Below are positions 1-7,629 of a stretch of DNA of 64,000 nt, piece after piece. A program made the position numbers and the translations under genes. The DNA is from CADCTQ01 sp963844325. GTDB taxonomy: Bacteria; Bacteroidota; Bacteroidia; Cytophagales; 172606-1. Where the stretch lies: NCBI GenBank assembly GCA_963844325.1, contig CAWJNV010000002.1:868001-932000 (forward strand). Reading direction: 5' to 3'. The notes beneath the pieces were generated by a model that was not told the origin of the DNA, searched no databases, and saw nothing but the letters and a program-made list of their open reading frames with translations. Numbering within the stretch: the first letter of the stretch is position 1; each line of letters opens with the position of its first letter.

Positions 1-321
1 GTCAACATCGTGGTACTCGATACCGGCGGTCACATCAAATCCTTCACCAGAATGGACGACGCTTTCATCGGTTCCATTGACATCGCCATGCAGAAAGCGA
101 AAACGGCCATGCTCTTTCGCATGAACTCTGAATCAGTCGGGGAATTCTTAAAGCCGGAAGCGGCGGCCTACGGCCTGGAATACACCAATGGGGGCCTGGC
201 AGGCTTTCCCGGCGGACGTCCCATCCGGCGGGAAGGCCGGATCATCGGGTACATCGGTGTTTCGGGGGGCGCCGTACCGCAGGACCTGCTTATTGCTACG
301 GCGGGCAGCACCATCGAATAG
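1..321 (+). CDS. GlcG/HbpS-like heme-binding family protein, 5' truncated
   Basis: The reading frame is open to the left edge, so the start is missing; 106 residues are visible, while this family (DUF336, GlcG/HbpS) usually has about 135-145. The visible part keeps the VVLDTGGHIKSF strand near its start and the glycine-rich GYIGVSGG segment followed by QDLLIATAG that ends these domains. Members bind heme or small ligands, or sit beside oxidoreductase genes without a proven reaction. No signal peptide can be judged because the N-terminus is outside the window. A dehydrogenase gene follows 51 bp later on the same strand, which suggests one transcript. The family call is good; the function is unknown. 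Confidence 0.75.
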   Translation, partial: VNIVVLDTGGHIKSFTRMDDAFIGSIDIAMQKAKTAMLFRMNSESVGEFLKPEAAAYGLEYTNGGLAGFPGGRPIRREGRIIGYIGVSGGAVPQDLLIATAGSTIE

Positions 322-372
322 CTATTTTTTTAACCCTATACCTATTAGTTAACTGTTAGAAAAACAAAAATC

Positions 373-1185
373 ATGAACGACAAAAAACGAGTTCTGATCA
401 CGGGGGCCGGCTCTGGTTTGGGCGAAGGAACCGCCATCGGGTTGGCGCAAGCAGGCCACCAGGTAATCGCCGGGGTACAGATTTCCCCCCAGGTGACTGC
501 CCTGCGGCAAAAGGCCAAAGAACTGGATCTGGAGAAAAACCTGCGGGTTGAAAAGCTCGACATCCTGGACCCGTATGACGTCAACTATGCCCTGACGTGG
601 GACATTGACGTCCTCTTCAGCAACGCCGGCATCGGAGAAGCAGGCCCGGTGTTTGAGATTCCGATCGACCTGGTACGGCGCAATTTTGAAACCAATGTGT
701 TTGCCCCTTTACAGCTGGCGCAGAAATTCATCGCCAAATTCATCCATGAGAAAAGAAAAGGAAAAGTAGTATTTACCTCTTCCATGGGCGGGTTGTTTAC
801 GCCGGACGGTTACGGAATATACGTATCCACCAAGCACGCCCTGGAGGCAATTGCCGAGGCATTGTCTTCCGAGTTGAAGAAATACAACATCCAGATTCAA
901 ACCATCAACCCGGGGGCGTACCTGACAGGTTACAACGAAACCATGGCGGACGCCCCTTTCCGGTGGTTGGATGATGCCAGGAACTTTACGAAAAAGGCGG
1001 AGATGCGGGCGACCTTCGATGCACTCCTGGGAACTCCGCAGGGCCGGCTGGACCCGGCGGAAATGATTGAAGCCATGATCAGGATCGTTCCGGCCGATAC
1101 TGGAAAGTTCAGGAACGTGGTGCCGAAATTTGTCGAGGACATGCTCAAAGCGCATCAGCAGCAGGCCTGGGAAGTAGTCATATAA
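373..1185 (+). CDS. SDR-family oxidoreductase
   Basis: A 270-residue classical short-chain dehydrogenase/reductase. The N-terminal cofactor motif TGAGSGLGEG lies at residues 11-20, the structural NAG appears in LFSNAGIG, and the active site is the YVSTK (YxxxK) motif preceded by the TSSMGG serine segment. Such enzymes reduce or oxidise alcohol/carbonyl groups with NAD(P)H in the cytoplasm. The substrate cannot be told from sequence. The gene lies between a GlcG-like gene and a second SDR gene 19 bp downstream, so it is probably part of an operon. The C-terminal about 70 residues are longer than in the minimal family and carry no motif I recognise. Confidence 0.88.
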   Translation: MNDKKRVLITGAGSGLGEGTAIGLAQAGHQVIAGVQISPQVTALRQKAKELDLEKNLRVEKLDILDPYDVNYALTWDIDVLFSNAGIGEAGPVFEIPIDLVRRNFETNVFAPLQLAQKFIAKFIHEKRKGKVVFTSSMGGLFTPDGYGIYVSTKHALEAIAEALSSELKKYNIQIQTINPGAYLTGYNETMADAPFRWLDDARNFTKKAEMRATFDALLGTPQGRLDPAEMIEAMIRIVPADTGKFRNVVPKFVEDMLKAHQQQAWEVVI

Positions 1186-1204
1186 GGAGCTAAAAACAGA
1201 TACA

Positions 1205-1981
1205 ATGAAAACAAATGCATTCAAGGGCAAAACGGCCCTGATCATCGGCGGGACCAGTGGCATGGGCAAAGCAACCGCCCGACTGCTGTTGCAACAGGGC
1301 GCCAGGGTGATTGTTGCCGGCAAGACGCCGGAAAACGTCAGGGCGACCGTTGCCGAACTCGGGCACGAAGGCCACGTCAGGGGATTGCAGGTAGATTTAA
1401 CCGCACCGGGCTCGGTTGCCGATTTCATCGCTGAGTTGCCGGACATCAAAGAAATCCATTACCTGGTCAATGCCTCCGGGATATTCCGCCCCAAGCCTTT
1501 CCTGGAGTCATCGGCCGAGGAGTATGACGCCCTGCTGAACATCAACCGGGGGTTTTACCTCATTACGCAGGCCGTTGCCCGGAAAATGAAGGAAAACGGC
1601 AAGGGCGGCGCCATTGTAAACATCGGGTCGTACTGGGCCAAACAGGCCATCAAAGGCTCCCCGACGACGGCCTACGCGATGGCAAAAGCCGGCATTCATG
1701 CGTTCACGCAGCAAATCGCCATGGAACTGGCCGAACACAACATCCGGGTGAATGCCGTGGCGCCGGGCGTCGTGGAAACGAACGTCCTCAACGGGCTCTT
1801 TGCTTCTTCCCAAGGGGTAAAAGAGGCGTACCAGGGACTCAGCGGGATTCATCCCCTCGGCCGCAACGGCCAACCCGAGGAAATTGCGGCCACCGTTGCC
1901 TTCCTGCTTTCCGACCAGGCCGCCTGGGTGACCGGGGCGATTTGGGACGTGGATGGCGGCATGGGCGCCGGCCGCAGCTGA
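1205..1981 (+). CDS. SDR-family oxidoreductase
   Basis: A 258-residue short-chain dehydrogenase with the cofactor motif GGTSGMGKA near residues 15-23, the N(S/A)SG-type segment VNASGIF, catalytic Ser in NIGSYW and the YAMAK active-site motif. The C-terminal VTGAIWDVDGGMGAG is typical of FabG-like members. It is a cytoplasmic NAD(P)-dependent oxidoreductase; the substrate is unknown. Its C-terminal sequence strongly resembles that of the SDR encoded at 3729-4463 (HVDGGMGAGHH), so the two are probably paralogues. It is spaced 19 bp from the preceding SDR gene and followed by a hairpin-type repeat element. Confidence 0.88.
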   Translation: MKTNAFKGKTALIIGGTSGMGKATARLLLQQGARVIVAGKTPENVRATVAELGHEGHVRGLQVDLTAPGSVADFIAELPDIKEIHYLVNASGIFRPKPFLESSAEEYDALLNINRGFYLITQAVARKMKENGKGGAIVNIGSYWAKQAIKGSPTTAYAMAKAGIHAFTQQIAMELAEHNIRVNAVAPGVVETNVLNGLFASSQGVKEAYQGLSGIHPLGRNGQPEEIAATVAFLLSDQAAWVTGAIWDVDGGMGAGRS

Positions 1982-2017
1982 GCAAGGAACGGGTCCGGGC
2001 GGGGCGCTGGGTACGTG

Positions 2018-2140
2018 ATAAGACCTCACCCCCAACCCCTCTCCCCAGGAGAGGGGAGGGCAGAAGTTTGACATACAGCTTGTTGTAAAACAGGTCCTTC
2101 CCCCCTCTCCCCGGGAGAGGGGCCGGGGGTGAGGTCTTAT
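2018..2140. repeat. CCTCACCCCC-type inverted-repeat element
   Basis: About 123 bp bounded by inverted ends: ATAAGACCTCACCCCC at the left and its reverse complement at the right. Each arm also carries a local CCCCTCTCC/GGAGAGGGG hairpin. A second copy, with slightly different ends, lies at 13902-14037. It has no coding capacity and looks like a miniature, non-autonomous mobile or REP-like element. It sits in the intergenic gap between the SDR stop codon and the Crp-type regulator. Confidence 0.8.
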
Positions 2141-2221
2141 GCCCTGCGGCAAAAAAGAAAATGCACCGTCGTAGAGATGGAAGGGTAAAGTTGTTTTTTT
2201 ACGCCTTTAACTTCGGGTTAT

Positions 2222-2800
2222 ATGGACGCAAAAGAAACGCTTAAGAGCCACATCGCTAAAACCATTTCCGTGCCGGACGACCAGTTCGATTATTTCTTCT
2301 CGCACTTCGAGCCGCAGGCATTCAAAAAAGGACAGGTGATCATCAGCGCCGGGGACAAGGTAGACGGGGAGTATTTCGTGATCCGGGGCTGCCTGAAAAC
2401 CTTTTACATCAACGATGACCTGAAAATGTTCATCCTCCAGTTCGCCATGCCCACCTGGTGGGCGTCCGATTACAACGCCCTCTACGCGGGCAACCGGGCC
2501 ACCGTCAGCGTGGATTGCATCACCAATGCGGAGGTGCTCTGCCTGCGGGCCGAAGCCCGGGAGAAACTGTGCCGTGAAATCCACGCGGTGGAACACTTCT
2601 TCCGGTGGCGCACCAACATGGGCTACGTGGCCGCCCAGAAGCGGCTGCTTTCGCTCATGAACAACGACGCCAGACACCGGTACGAAGAACTCCTCAAACA
2701 ATACCCGCAACTCTACAACCTGGTGCCCAAGCACCTGATTGCGGCCTACCTGGGCGTATCCCGCGAAACGCTCAGCCGCCTGTACCACGCCGGAAAGTGA
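2222..2800 (+). CDS. Crp/Fnr-family transcriptional regulator
   Basis: A 192-residue cytoplasmic regulator. Residues about 25-115 form the cyclic-nucleotide-binding-like beta roll (FEPQAFKKGQVIISAGDKVDGEYFVIRG). The C-terminal 45 residues contain a helix-turn-helix with recognition segment YLGVSRETLSRL. It is shorter than E. coli Crp (about 210) but normal for the Bacteroidota branch of the family. The Cys residues are scattered and do not form an Fnr iron-sulfur motif, so the signal sensed is unknown. Two GTGAC-N4-GTCAC-type palindromes lie immediately downstream, in front of the YceI gene, which suggests it controls that operon. Confidence 0.9.
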   Translation: MDAKETLKSHIAKTISVPDDQFDYFFSHFEPQAFKKGQVIISAGDKVDGEYFVIRGCLKTFYINDDLKMFILQFAMPTWWASDYNALYAGNRATVSVDCITNAEVLCLRAEAREKLCREIHAVEHFFRWRTNMGYVAAQKRLLSLMNNDARHRYEELLKQYPQLYNLVPKHLIAAYLGVSRETLSRLYHAGK

Positions 2801-2848
2801 CGCAGGTCACAGAACGGGTACCGGCCTTCCGAATGTGATGCAGGTCAC
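2797..2848. promoter_or_regulatory. Two tandem Crp/Fnr-like palindromic sites
   Basis: GTGACGCAGGTCAC at 2797-2810 is a perfect 5+4+5 palindrome that overlaps the stop codon of the regulator gene. GTGATGCAGGTCAC at 2835-2848 is the same site with one mismatch. Their centres are 38 bp apart, and they lie 69-120 bp upstream of the YceI start. The shape resembles Crp/Fnr operators (inverted TGA half sites), so the adjacent regulator is the natural candidate to bind here. Binding is inferred, not shown. Confidence 0.6.
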
Positions 2849-2916
2849 GCAATCCTTCCGGTTTCACCCCCCAACTTTGTATTGTTCATTCAAACACCAC
2901 CAAAAACACCAAACGA

Positions 2917-3486
2917 ATGGAAACGCAACAATTCAACATAATCGGCGCCCAGAGTGTGATCGACTGGGTCGGCCGCAAGGTAACCGGCGCCCACAACGGC
3001 ACGATTGCCATCAAAGAAGGAACCCTGCTTTTCGACAACGACCGGCTGGCCGGCGGCCGGTTCGTGATCGACACCCGTTCGATCAAAATCCTCGACATTA
3101 CCGACCCCGCCACCAACGCCCAATTCGCCGGGCACCTGGCCTCCGACGACTTTTTCAGCACGGAGCAGTACCCGGAAGCCACCTTCCGGATCAGCCAGGC
3201 GGAGCCGCGCGGCGACGGGTCGTACCACGTGACCGGCGACCTGACGATCAAAGCCGTTACCCATCCCATCAGTTTCGATGCGCAGGTACACCGCGCGGGC
3301 AACCGGGTGACGGCCAGCGGCAAAATCACGGTAGACCGCACCAGGTTCGGCATCAAGTTCCGCTCCGGTAATTTCTTCCTGCACCTGGGCGACAACCTGA
3401 TCTACAACAACTTTGACCTCAATACCCACCTGGTCGCCGAAGCGGTTGCGCAGCCCGAAGCCGTTGCCCAAAGTGCTATCCTTTAA
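2917..3486 (+). CDS. YceI family protein
   Basis: A 189-residue YceI-like protein: a lipocalin-like beta barrel that binds isoprenoid-type or amphiphilic ligands in characterised members. Family segments are visible: HNGTIAIKEGTLLFDNDRLAGGRFVID, FFSTEQYPEATFRIS, GDLTIKAVTHPISF and DRTRFGIKFRSGNFF. There is no signal peptide, so this copy appears cytoplasmic, unlike periplasmic E. coli YceI. It follows two palindromic regulator sites and starts a tight run of genes (11 bp to the next), so it is probably the first gene of a Crp/Fnr-controlled operon running to about 5977. Confidence 0.92.
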   Translation: METQQFNIIGAQSVIDWVGRKVTGAHNGTIAIKEGTLLFDNDRLAGGRFVIDTRSIKILDITDPATNAQFAGHLASDDFFSTEQYPEATFRISQAEPRGDGSYHVTGDLTIKAVTHPISFDAQVHRAGNRVTASGKITVDRTRFGIKFRSGNFFLHLGDNLIYNNFDLNTHLVAEAVAQPEAVAQSAIL

Positions 3487-3497
3487 TTACATCCGCC

Positions 3498-3716
3498 ATG
3501 CCTTACGTCAAAATTGAAACGACCCGGGAAGGGGTGACCCGCCAGCAGAAACAAGCCCTGATCAAAGGGATAACCGACCTGATTACCGAAGTGCTCAACA
3601 AAGACCCCCACCTGACGCACGTGGTCATTCACGAAGTGGATACCGACAACTGGGGCTACGCCGGCGACCAAACCTCCGTCCTGCGCGAAAAAGGAATCAC
3701 CGCCGACAAAAAATAA
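3498..3716 (+). CDS. 4-oxalocrotonate tautomerase-like protein
   Basis: A 72-residue tautomerase-superfamily protein. It begins MPYVKIE, so removal of Met exposes the catalytic Pro1, and the ITDLITEVLNKDPHLTHVVIHEV helix-strand arrangement matches 4-OT/MIF-like small tautomerases (about 62-80 residues). These enzymes act as homo-oligomers, moving protons in keto-enol or unsaturated acid substrates; the substrate here is unknown. It lies 11 bp after YceI and 12 bp before an SDR gene, so it is almost certainly co-transcribed with both. Confidence 0.9.
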   Translation: MPYVKIETTREGVTRQQKQALIKGITDLITEVLNKDPHLTHVVIHEVDTDNWGYAGDQTSVLREKGITADKK

Positions 3717-3728
3717 CACCACCCAACC

Positions 3729-4463
3729 ATGAGCACGCAAACTGTAATCGTGACCGGGGCATCCTCCGGCATCGGCAAAGAAATCGCCCGCTACTTCCTC
3801 GAAAAAGGCGACAACGTAGTGATCAACTCGGCAACCGCCGCCAAACTGGAAGAAACGTTCCGCGAACTGGGCGCCGGGCCCAACCTGGCCCGGGTGGCCG
3901 GGGACGTCGGCGACAAAGCGACGGGCGACTTGCTGGTAAAAACGGCCGTCTCGACCTTCGGCTCCGCCGACGTGCTGATCAACAACGCCGGCATTTACGA
4001 AACCAAGCCTTTCCTGGAAGTAGACGAGGCGTACCTCGACCGTTTCCTCAACACGAACCTGAAAGGCACGTTTTTCACCACGCAGGCGGTACTCCCGCAG
4101 ATGATCAAACAGCACGACGGCGTGGTGATCAACATCGGCACCCCGCTGGTAGACCACGCCCTGGGCGGCGGCCCGTCCACGGCGCCCATTGCCAGCAAGG
4201 GCGGCATCCACGCCCTTACGGTCCAGCTGGCCGCCGAGTTCGGGAAAGACAACGTGCGGGTGAATACCGTTGCCGCCGGTCAGATCCGGACGCCCATGCA
4301 CGGCGAAGCCGCCGACCAGGGGGCCGGCCTGCACCTGCTCAACCGGATCGGCGAGGTCGAAGAAGTGGCGCACATGGTGTACGCCATTGCCAAAAACAAA
4401 TTCGTGACCGGCGCCATCATCCACGTAGACGGCGGCATGGGCGCCGGCCACCACTTAAACTGA
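3729..4463 (+). CDS. SDR-family protein lacking the catalytic Tyr
   Basis: A 244-residue SDR fold protein with an intact cofactor motif TGASSGIGKE (residues about 9-18), NNAG in LINNAGIYE and the FabG-like end FVTGAIIHVDGGMGAGHH. The usual YxxxK active site reads PIASK: the Lys remains but the Tyr position is Pro, and the usual catalytic Ser segment reads NIGTPL. It may therefore bind NAD(P) without normal dehydrogenase chemistry, or use another residue. The neighbouring tautomerase and NTF2-like genes are 12 and 21 bp away, consistent with one operon. The fold assignment is secure; catalytic activity is doubtful. Confidence 0.87.
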   Translation: MSTQTVIVTGASSGIGKEIARYFLEKGDNVVINSATAAKLEETFRELGAGPNLARVAGDVGDKATGDLLVKTAVSTFGSADVLINNAGIYETKPFLEVDEAYLDRFLNTNLKGTFFTTQAVLPQMIKQHDGVVINIGTPLVDHALGGGPSTAPIASKGGIHALTVQLAAEFGKDNVRVNTVAAGQIRTPMHGEAADQGAGLHLLNRIGEVEEVAHMVYAIAKNKFVTGAIIHVDGGMGAGHHLN

Positions 4464-4484
4464 TAACCATACAGCCATATTACT

Positions 4485-4892
4485 ATGAAAACAGACGAGC
4501 AAGCCGCCACCGCGGCCATCGAACAGGCGCTGCACTGGTACTATTTCCAGGGGATTTACGACGGCAACGTGGCGTTGCTGGCGCAGGTGTTCCACCCGGG
4601 AACGCTGCTCTTCGGCGACGTGAACGGCCGGCCTTACGCCAAAACCCTGGCCGAGTACCTCGACGGGGTGGCCCACCGGACCAGCCCTAAAGACTCAGGG
4701 AAACCCTACGAAACGGAGATTCTGCGCATTGACGTCATCAACTCCATCGCGGTGGCAAAAGTGCGGCTGAAAATGTACGAGTTCAACTACCACGATTTGC
4801 TGTCTTTTCATAAAATTGACGGCAAATGGTTGATCGTGAATAAAATGCTCACCCACGTCGAAGCGTGCATTCCGGTCGCGGCAACCCGTTAA
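4485..4892 (+). CDS. NTF2-like (lumazine-binding/SnoaL-type) protein
   Basis: A 135-residue protein of the NTF2-like superfamily, closest by eye to the putative lumazine-binding group. Features include the N-terminal helix ending WYYFQGIYDGN, HPGTLLFGDVNG, and the C-terminal strand pair VAKVRLKMYEFNYHDLLSFHKIDGKWLIVNKMLTHVE. These small alpha+beta cones bind or isomerise small molecules, or serve as unexplained partners of SDR enzymes. No signal peptide is present. It is 21 bp after an SDR gene and 11 bp before a nitronate monooxygenase-like gene, so it is probably part of the same redox operon. Confidence 0.82.
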   Translation: MKTDEQAATAAIEQALHWYYFQGIYDGNVALLAQVFHPGTLLFGDVNGRPYAKTLAEYLDGVAHRTSPKDSGKPYETEILRIDVINSIAVAKVRLKMYEFNYHDLLSFHKIDGKWLIVNKMLTHVEACIPVAATR

Positions 4893-4903
4893 ACAACCGA
4901 GCC

Positions 4904-5977
4904 ATGTGGTACAACACCAAAGCAACCCAACTGCTGGGCGTCCGGTACCCGATCCTGCAGGGGCCGTTCGGCGGCAACTTGTCAACGGTCGAGCTGACGG
5001 CAACCGTATCGAACCTGGGCGGCCTGGGCGGGTACGGGGCTTACGGCCTGAGCCCGCAGGAAATCTACGAGGTGGACAAGCAGATCAGAGCGGCCACCGA
5101 CAAGCCCTATAACCTGAACCTCTGGGTATCGGATACCGATGCCGTAGACGGCACCGTCAGCGACGCGCAATACGACCGGGTAAAGGCGCAATTCAAGCCG
5201 TACTTCGACGAGGCGGGCATCCCGCTGCCGTCCAAGCCGGCCCCTTTCAAATCCCGGTTCGCGGACCAGGTCCAGGTGGTATTGGACATCCGGCCCAGGG
5301 TATTCAGCTTTATGTTCGGGGCCCCTGCCGCCGACGTGCTGGAGGCGTGCCGCCGGCGGGGCATTACCCTGGTGGGAGCCGCCACCACCCTCGATGAAGC
5401 CCTGGCCCTCGAAAACGCCGGGGTCGATATGATCATTGCGTCGGGTTTCGAGGCCGGCGGCCACCGGCCTTCCTTCCTGGCCTTGGCCGAGCAGTCGCTC
5501 ACCGGCTCCTTCGTGCTGCTGCAACTGATCCGGGAAAAAGTGAACGTGCCGGTCATTGCGGCGGGGGGCATTGCCAACGGCCGCGGCGTGGCGGCGGCGC
5601 TTACCCTGGGGGCCGATGCCGTCCAGGTCGGTACGGCCTTCCTGGCCTGCGACGAGTCGGGCGCCCTGCCGGTCCACCGGGCCGCCCTCTTCTCAGAGGC
5701 CGCCCGATACACCACCCTGTCCCGCGCTTTCACGGGGCGTCTGGGCCGGGGCCTGACTACGCCACTCGCCAAAGATATGGTCGGCAAAGAGGGCGGCATG
5801 CTGCCGTTTCCGCTGCAAACCACCTTCATGTCTTCGTTGCGGAAGGCCGCCATCGAACGGCAAAAACACGAGATGGTGCTCTTCTGGGGCGGCCAGATCG
5901 CGCCGATCCTCAAGCACACCAAAGCCGCCCAACTGATGCAGTCACTGGTGGAGGAAACCACCCGGATTATGAAATAA
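4904..5977 (+). CDS. Nitronate monooxygenase-like flavoprotein
   Basis: A 357-residue FMN-dependent TIM-barrel enzyme of the nitronate monooxygenase/2-nitropropane dioxygenase family, which oxidises alkyl nitronates. Visible motifs are LGVRYPILQGPFGGN at the N-terminus, NLGGLGGYGAYGLSP, IIASGFEAGGH with its conserved His, and the phosphate-binding VIAAGGIANGRG followed by GADAVQVGTAFL. The ATG at 4904 was chosen because MWYNTKATQLLG gives the normal family N-terminus; the frame extends 13 codons upstream but overlaps the previous gene. It closes the run that begins with YceI. Confidence 0.88.
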   Translation: MWYNTKATQLLGVRYPILQGPFGGNLSTVELTATVSNLGGLGGYGAYGLSPQEIYEVDKQIRAATDKPYNLNLWVSDTDAVDGTVSDAQYDRVKAQFKPYFDEAGIPLPSKPAPFKSRFADQVQVVLDIRPRVFSFMFGAPAADVLEACRRRGITLVGAATTLDEALALENAGVDMIIASGFEAGGHRPSFLALAEQSLTGSFVLLQLIREKVNVPVIAAGGIANGRGVAAALTLGADAVQVGTAFLACDESGALPVHRAALFSEAARYTTLSRAFTGRLGRGLTTPLAKDMVGKEGGMLPFPLQTTFMSSLRKAAIERQKHEMVLFWGGQIAPILKHTKAAQLMQSLVEETTRIMK

Positions 5978-6037
5978 ACAGGGTGTTAATAGGTAGGACA
6001 CTAAGTGACGGGTAAGCCTCGTCATCCGCGCCAAACG

Positions 6038-6079
6038 CCGGCCTTGTCGTGCTTCCTTCCGCCAGCATGACAAGGCCGG
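6038..6079. repeat. Short inverted repeat after the redox operon
   Basis: A 16-nt arm CCGGCCTTGTCGTGCT (6038-6053) pairs with 6064-6079 with one mismatch around a 10-nt loop. An A-run follows on the + strand, so the T tract is on the wrong side for an intrinsic terminator in either direction. It may be a small hairpin repeat or a structured transcript end. Confidence 0.5.
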
Positions 6080-6152
6080 AAAAAAAATACGTCCGCTTTC
6101 GTGACCAACCCCGCTGGGCTGCATCTAAAAGCAACAAAAAACCACAACGGCA

Positions 6153-7523
6153 ATGAAACACACGAACACAGGATGGGTCTTCCGGGCAACGGCCCTCGGG
6201 GCGCTGTTGCTGCTGACGGCCCCGGCCGGCTACGGCCAGGCAGTTGCCGCGGCCGGGGCCAAAGCCAAGGTTGCTGCGCGCAGCCCGCGCCCCGCCGCGG
6301 CCGGAGACAAATCCATCCGGCCCTTCCGCATCAACGTTCCGGAGGCGGCCCTCGTTGACCTGCGCCGGCGGGTACTGGCTACGCGCTGGCCCGACAAAGA
6401 GACGGTTGCCGATTTCTCCCAGGGCGTGCCGCTGGCTAAGTTCCAGCAACTGGTCCGCTACTGGGGCACCGGCTACGACTGGCGCAAGGCCGAGAAAAAA
6501 CTCAATGCCCTGCCCCAGTACCTCACCACCATCGACGGGCTCGACGTGCACTTCATCCACGTCCGCTCCAAACACCCCAATGCCCTGCCGCTGCTCATGA
6601 CCCACGGCTGGCCGGGTTCGCCGCTGGAACTGCTGCGCGTCATCGGGCCGCTCACCGACCCCACCGCCCACGGCGGCAAGGCCGAAGACGCCTTTCACCT
6701 GGTGCTGCCGACCTACCCCGGCTACGGCTTTTCGGGCAAACCCAAAAACACCAACTGGGCGCCGCCGCACGTGGCCAGGGCCTGGCACGAACTGATGGGG
6801 CGACTCGGCTATTCGCAGTACGTATCGCAGGGCGGCGATTGGGGGGCCATCATTGCGGAGATCATGGCCGTGCAGGCGCCGGCCGGCCTGCTGGGCATCC
6901 ACACCAACATGCCCGGCACCGTACCGCCGGGTGTGGTCAAGGCCGTCCGCAGCCGCGAGCCGGTACCCGCCACGTTCTCCCCGGTGGAGAAGGCTGCCTA
7001 CGCCTCCCTCGACTACTTCTACAACAAGGGCTTCGGCTACGCCGAGATGATGAATACCCGTCCGCAGACGCTGGGCTACGCCCTGGCCGATTCGCCGGTG
7101 GGCATGGCCGCCTTTTTCTACGACAAGTTCACCGAGTGGACCTACGGCCGCAACCCCGAAAAGTCGCTCACCCGGGACGAAATGCTCGACGACATCACCC
7201 TCTACTGGCTCACCAACACGGGTACGTCCTCCTCGCGGTCCTACTGGGATGCCGCGCAGTTGGGAGGAGGCCCCTTCACGGCCATTGACATTCCGAAAGT
7301 GCCCGTGGCGGTGACGGTCTTCCCCGGCGAGATTTACCGGGCGCCGCGCAAGTGGGCCGAGCAGAACTTTCATAAGCTCATTTACTGGAACGAGGTGGAC
7401 AAAGGCGGGCACTTTGCCGCCTGGGAAGAACCCCAACTCTTCTCGGCCGAACTCAGGGCCGCCTTCAAGTCCCTGCGCAAACCGGGCGGCACGGCAACGG
7501 CCCGGACCGGGGCGGGCCACTGA
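6153..7523 (+). CDS. Secreted epoxide hydrolase-like protein, copy 1
   Basis: A 456-residue alpha/beta hydrolase with the N-terminal EHN domain of microsomal-type epoxide hydrolases. After a Sec signal peptide (about residues 1-29, ending GYGQA), the EHN domain begins at IRPFRINVPEAAL. The oxyanion motif HGWPGS is at 151-156, the predicted nucleophile Asp229 is in GGDWGA, the acid is probably Glu in VFPGEI, and His420 is in KGGHFAAWE. The family opens epoxides with water through an ester intermediate; related Bacteroidota proteins may act on other substrates. It is the first of three tandem paralogues; the substrate is unknown. Confidence 0.88.
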   Translation: MKHTNTGWVFRATALGALLLLTAPAGYGQAVAAAGAKAKVAARSPRPAAAGDKSIRPFRINVPEAALVDLRRRVLATRWPDKETVADFSQGVPLAKFQQLVRYWGTGYDWRKAEKKLNALPQYLTTIDGLDVHFIHVRSKHPNALPLLMTHGWPGSPLELLRVIGPLTDPTAHGGKAEDAFHLVLPTYPGYGFSGKPKNTNWAPPHVARAWHELMGRLGYSQYVSQGGDWGAIIAEIMAVQAPAGLLGIHTNMPGTVPPGVVKAVRSREPVPATFSPVEKAAYASLDYFYNKGFGYAEMMNTRPQTLGYALADSPVGMAAFFYDKFTEWTYGRNPEKSLTRDEMLDDITLYWLTNTGTSSSRSYWDAAQLGGGPFTAIDIPKVPVAVTVFPGEIYRAPRKWAEQNFHKLIYWNEVDKGGHFAAWEEPQLFSAELRAAFKSLRKPGGTATARTGAGH

Positions 7524-7629
7524 CTCCCAAATAATACCAGGATAAAAATGCCCGAATAATCATCCGCGATGCTGTGACTTTCCCCACTGGTCCGCGTCAA
7601 AAGGGCCTGATAAAACAGAGACTCCAACC

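Noticed and set aside
6038..6079. Terminator of the nitronate monooxygenase operon
   Set aside because: The hairpin is good, but the homopolymer is an A-run on the + strand, so no U tract follows it in the direction of transcription.
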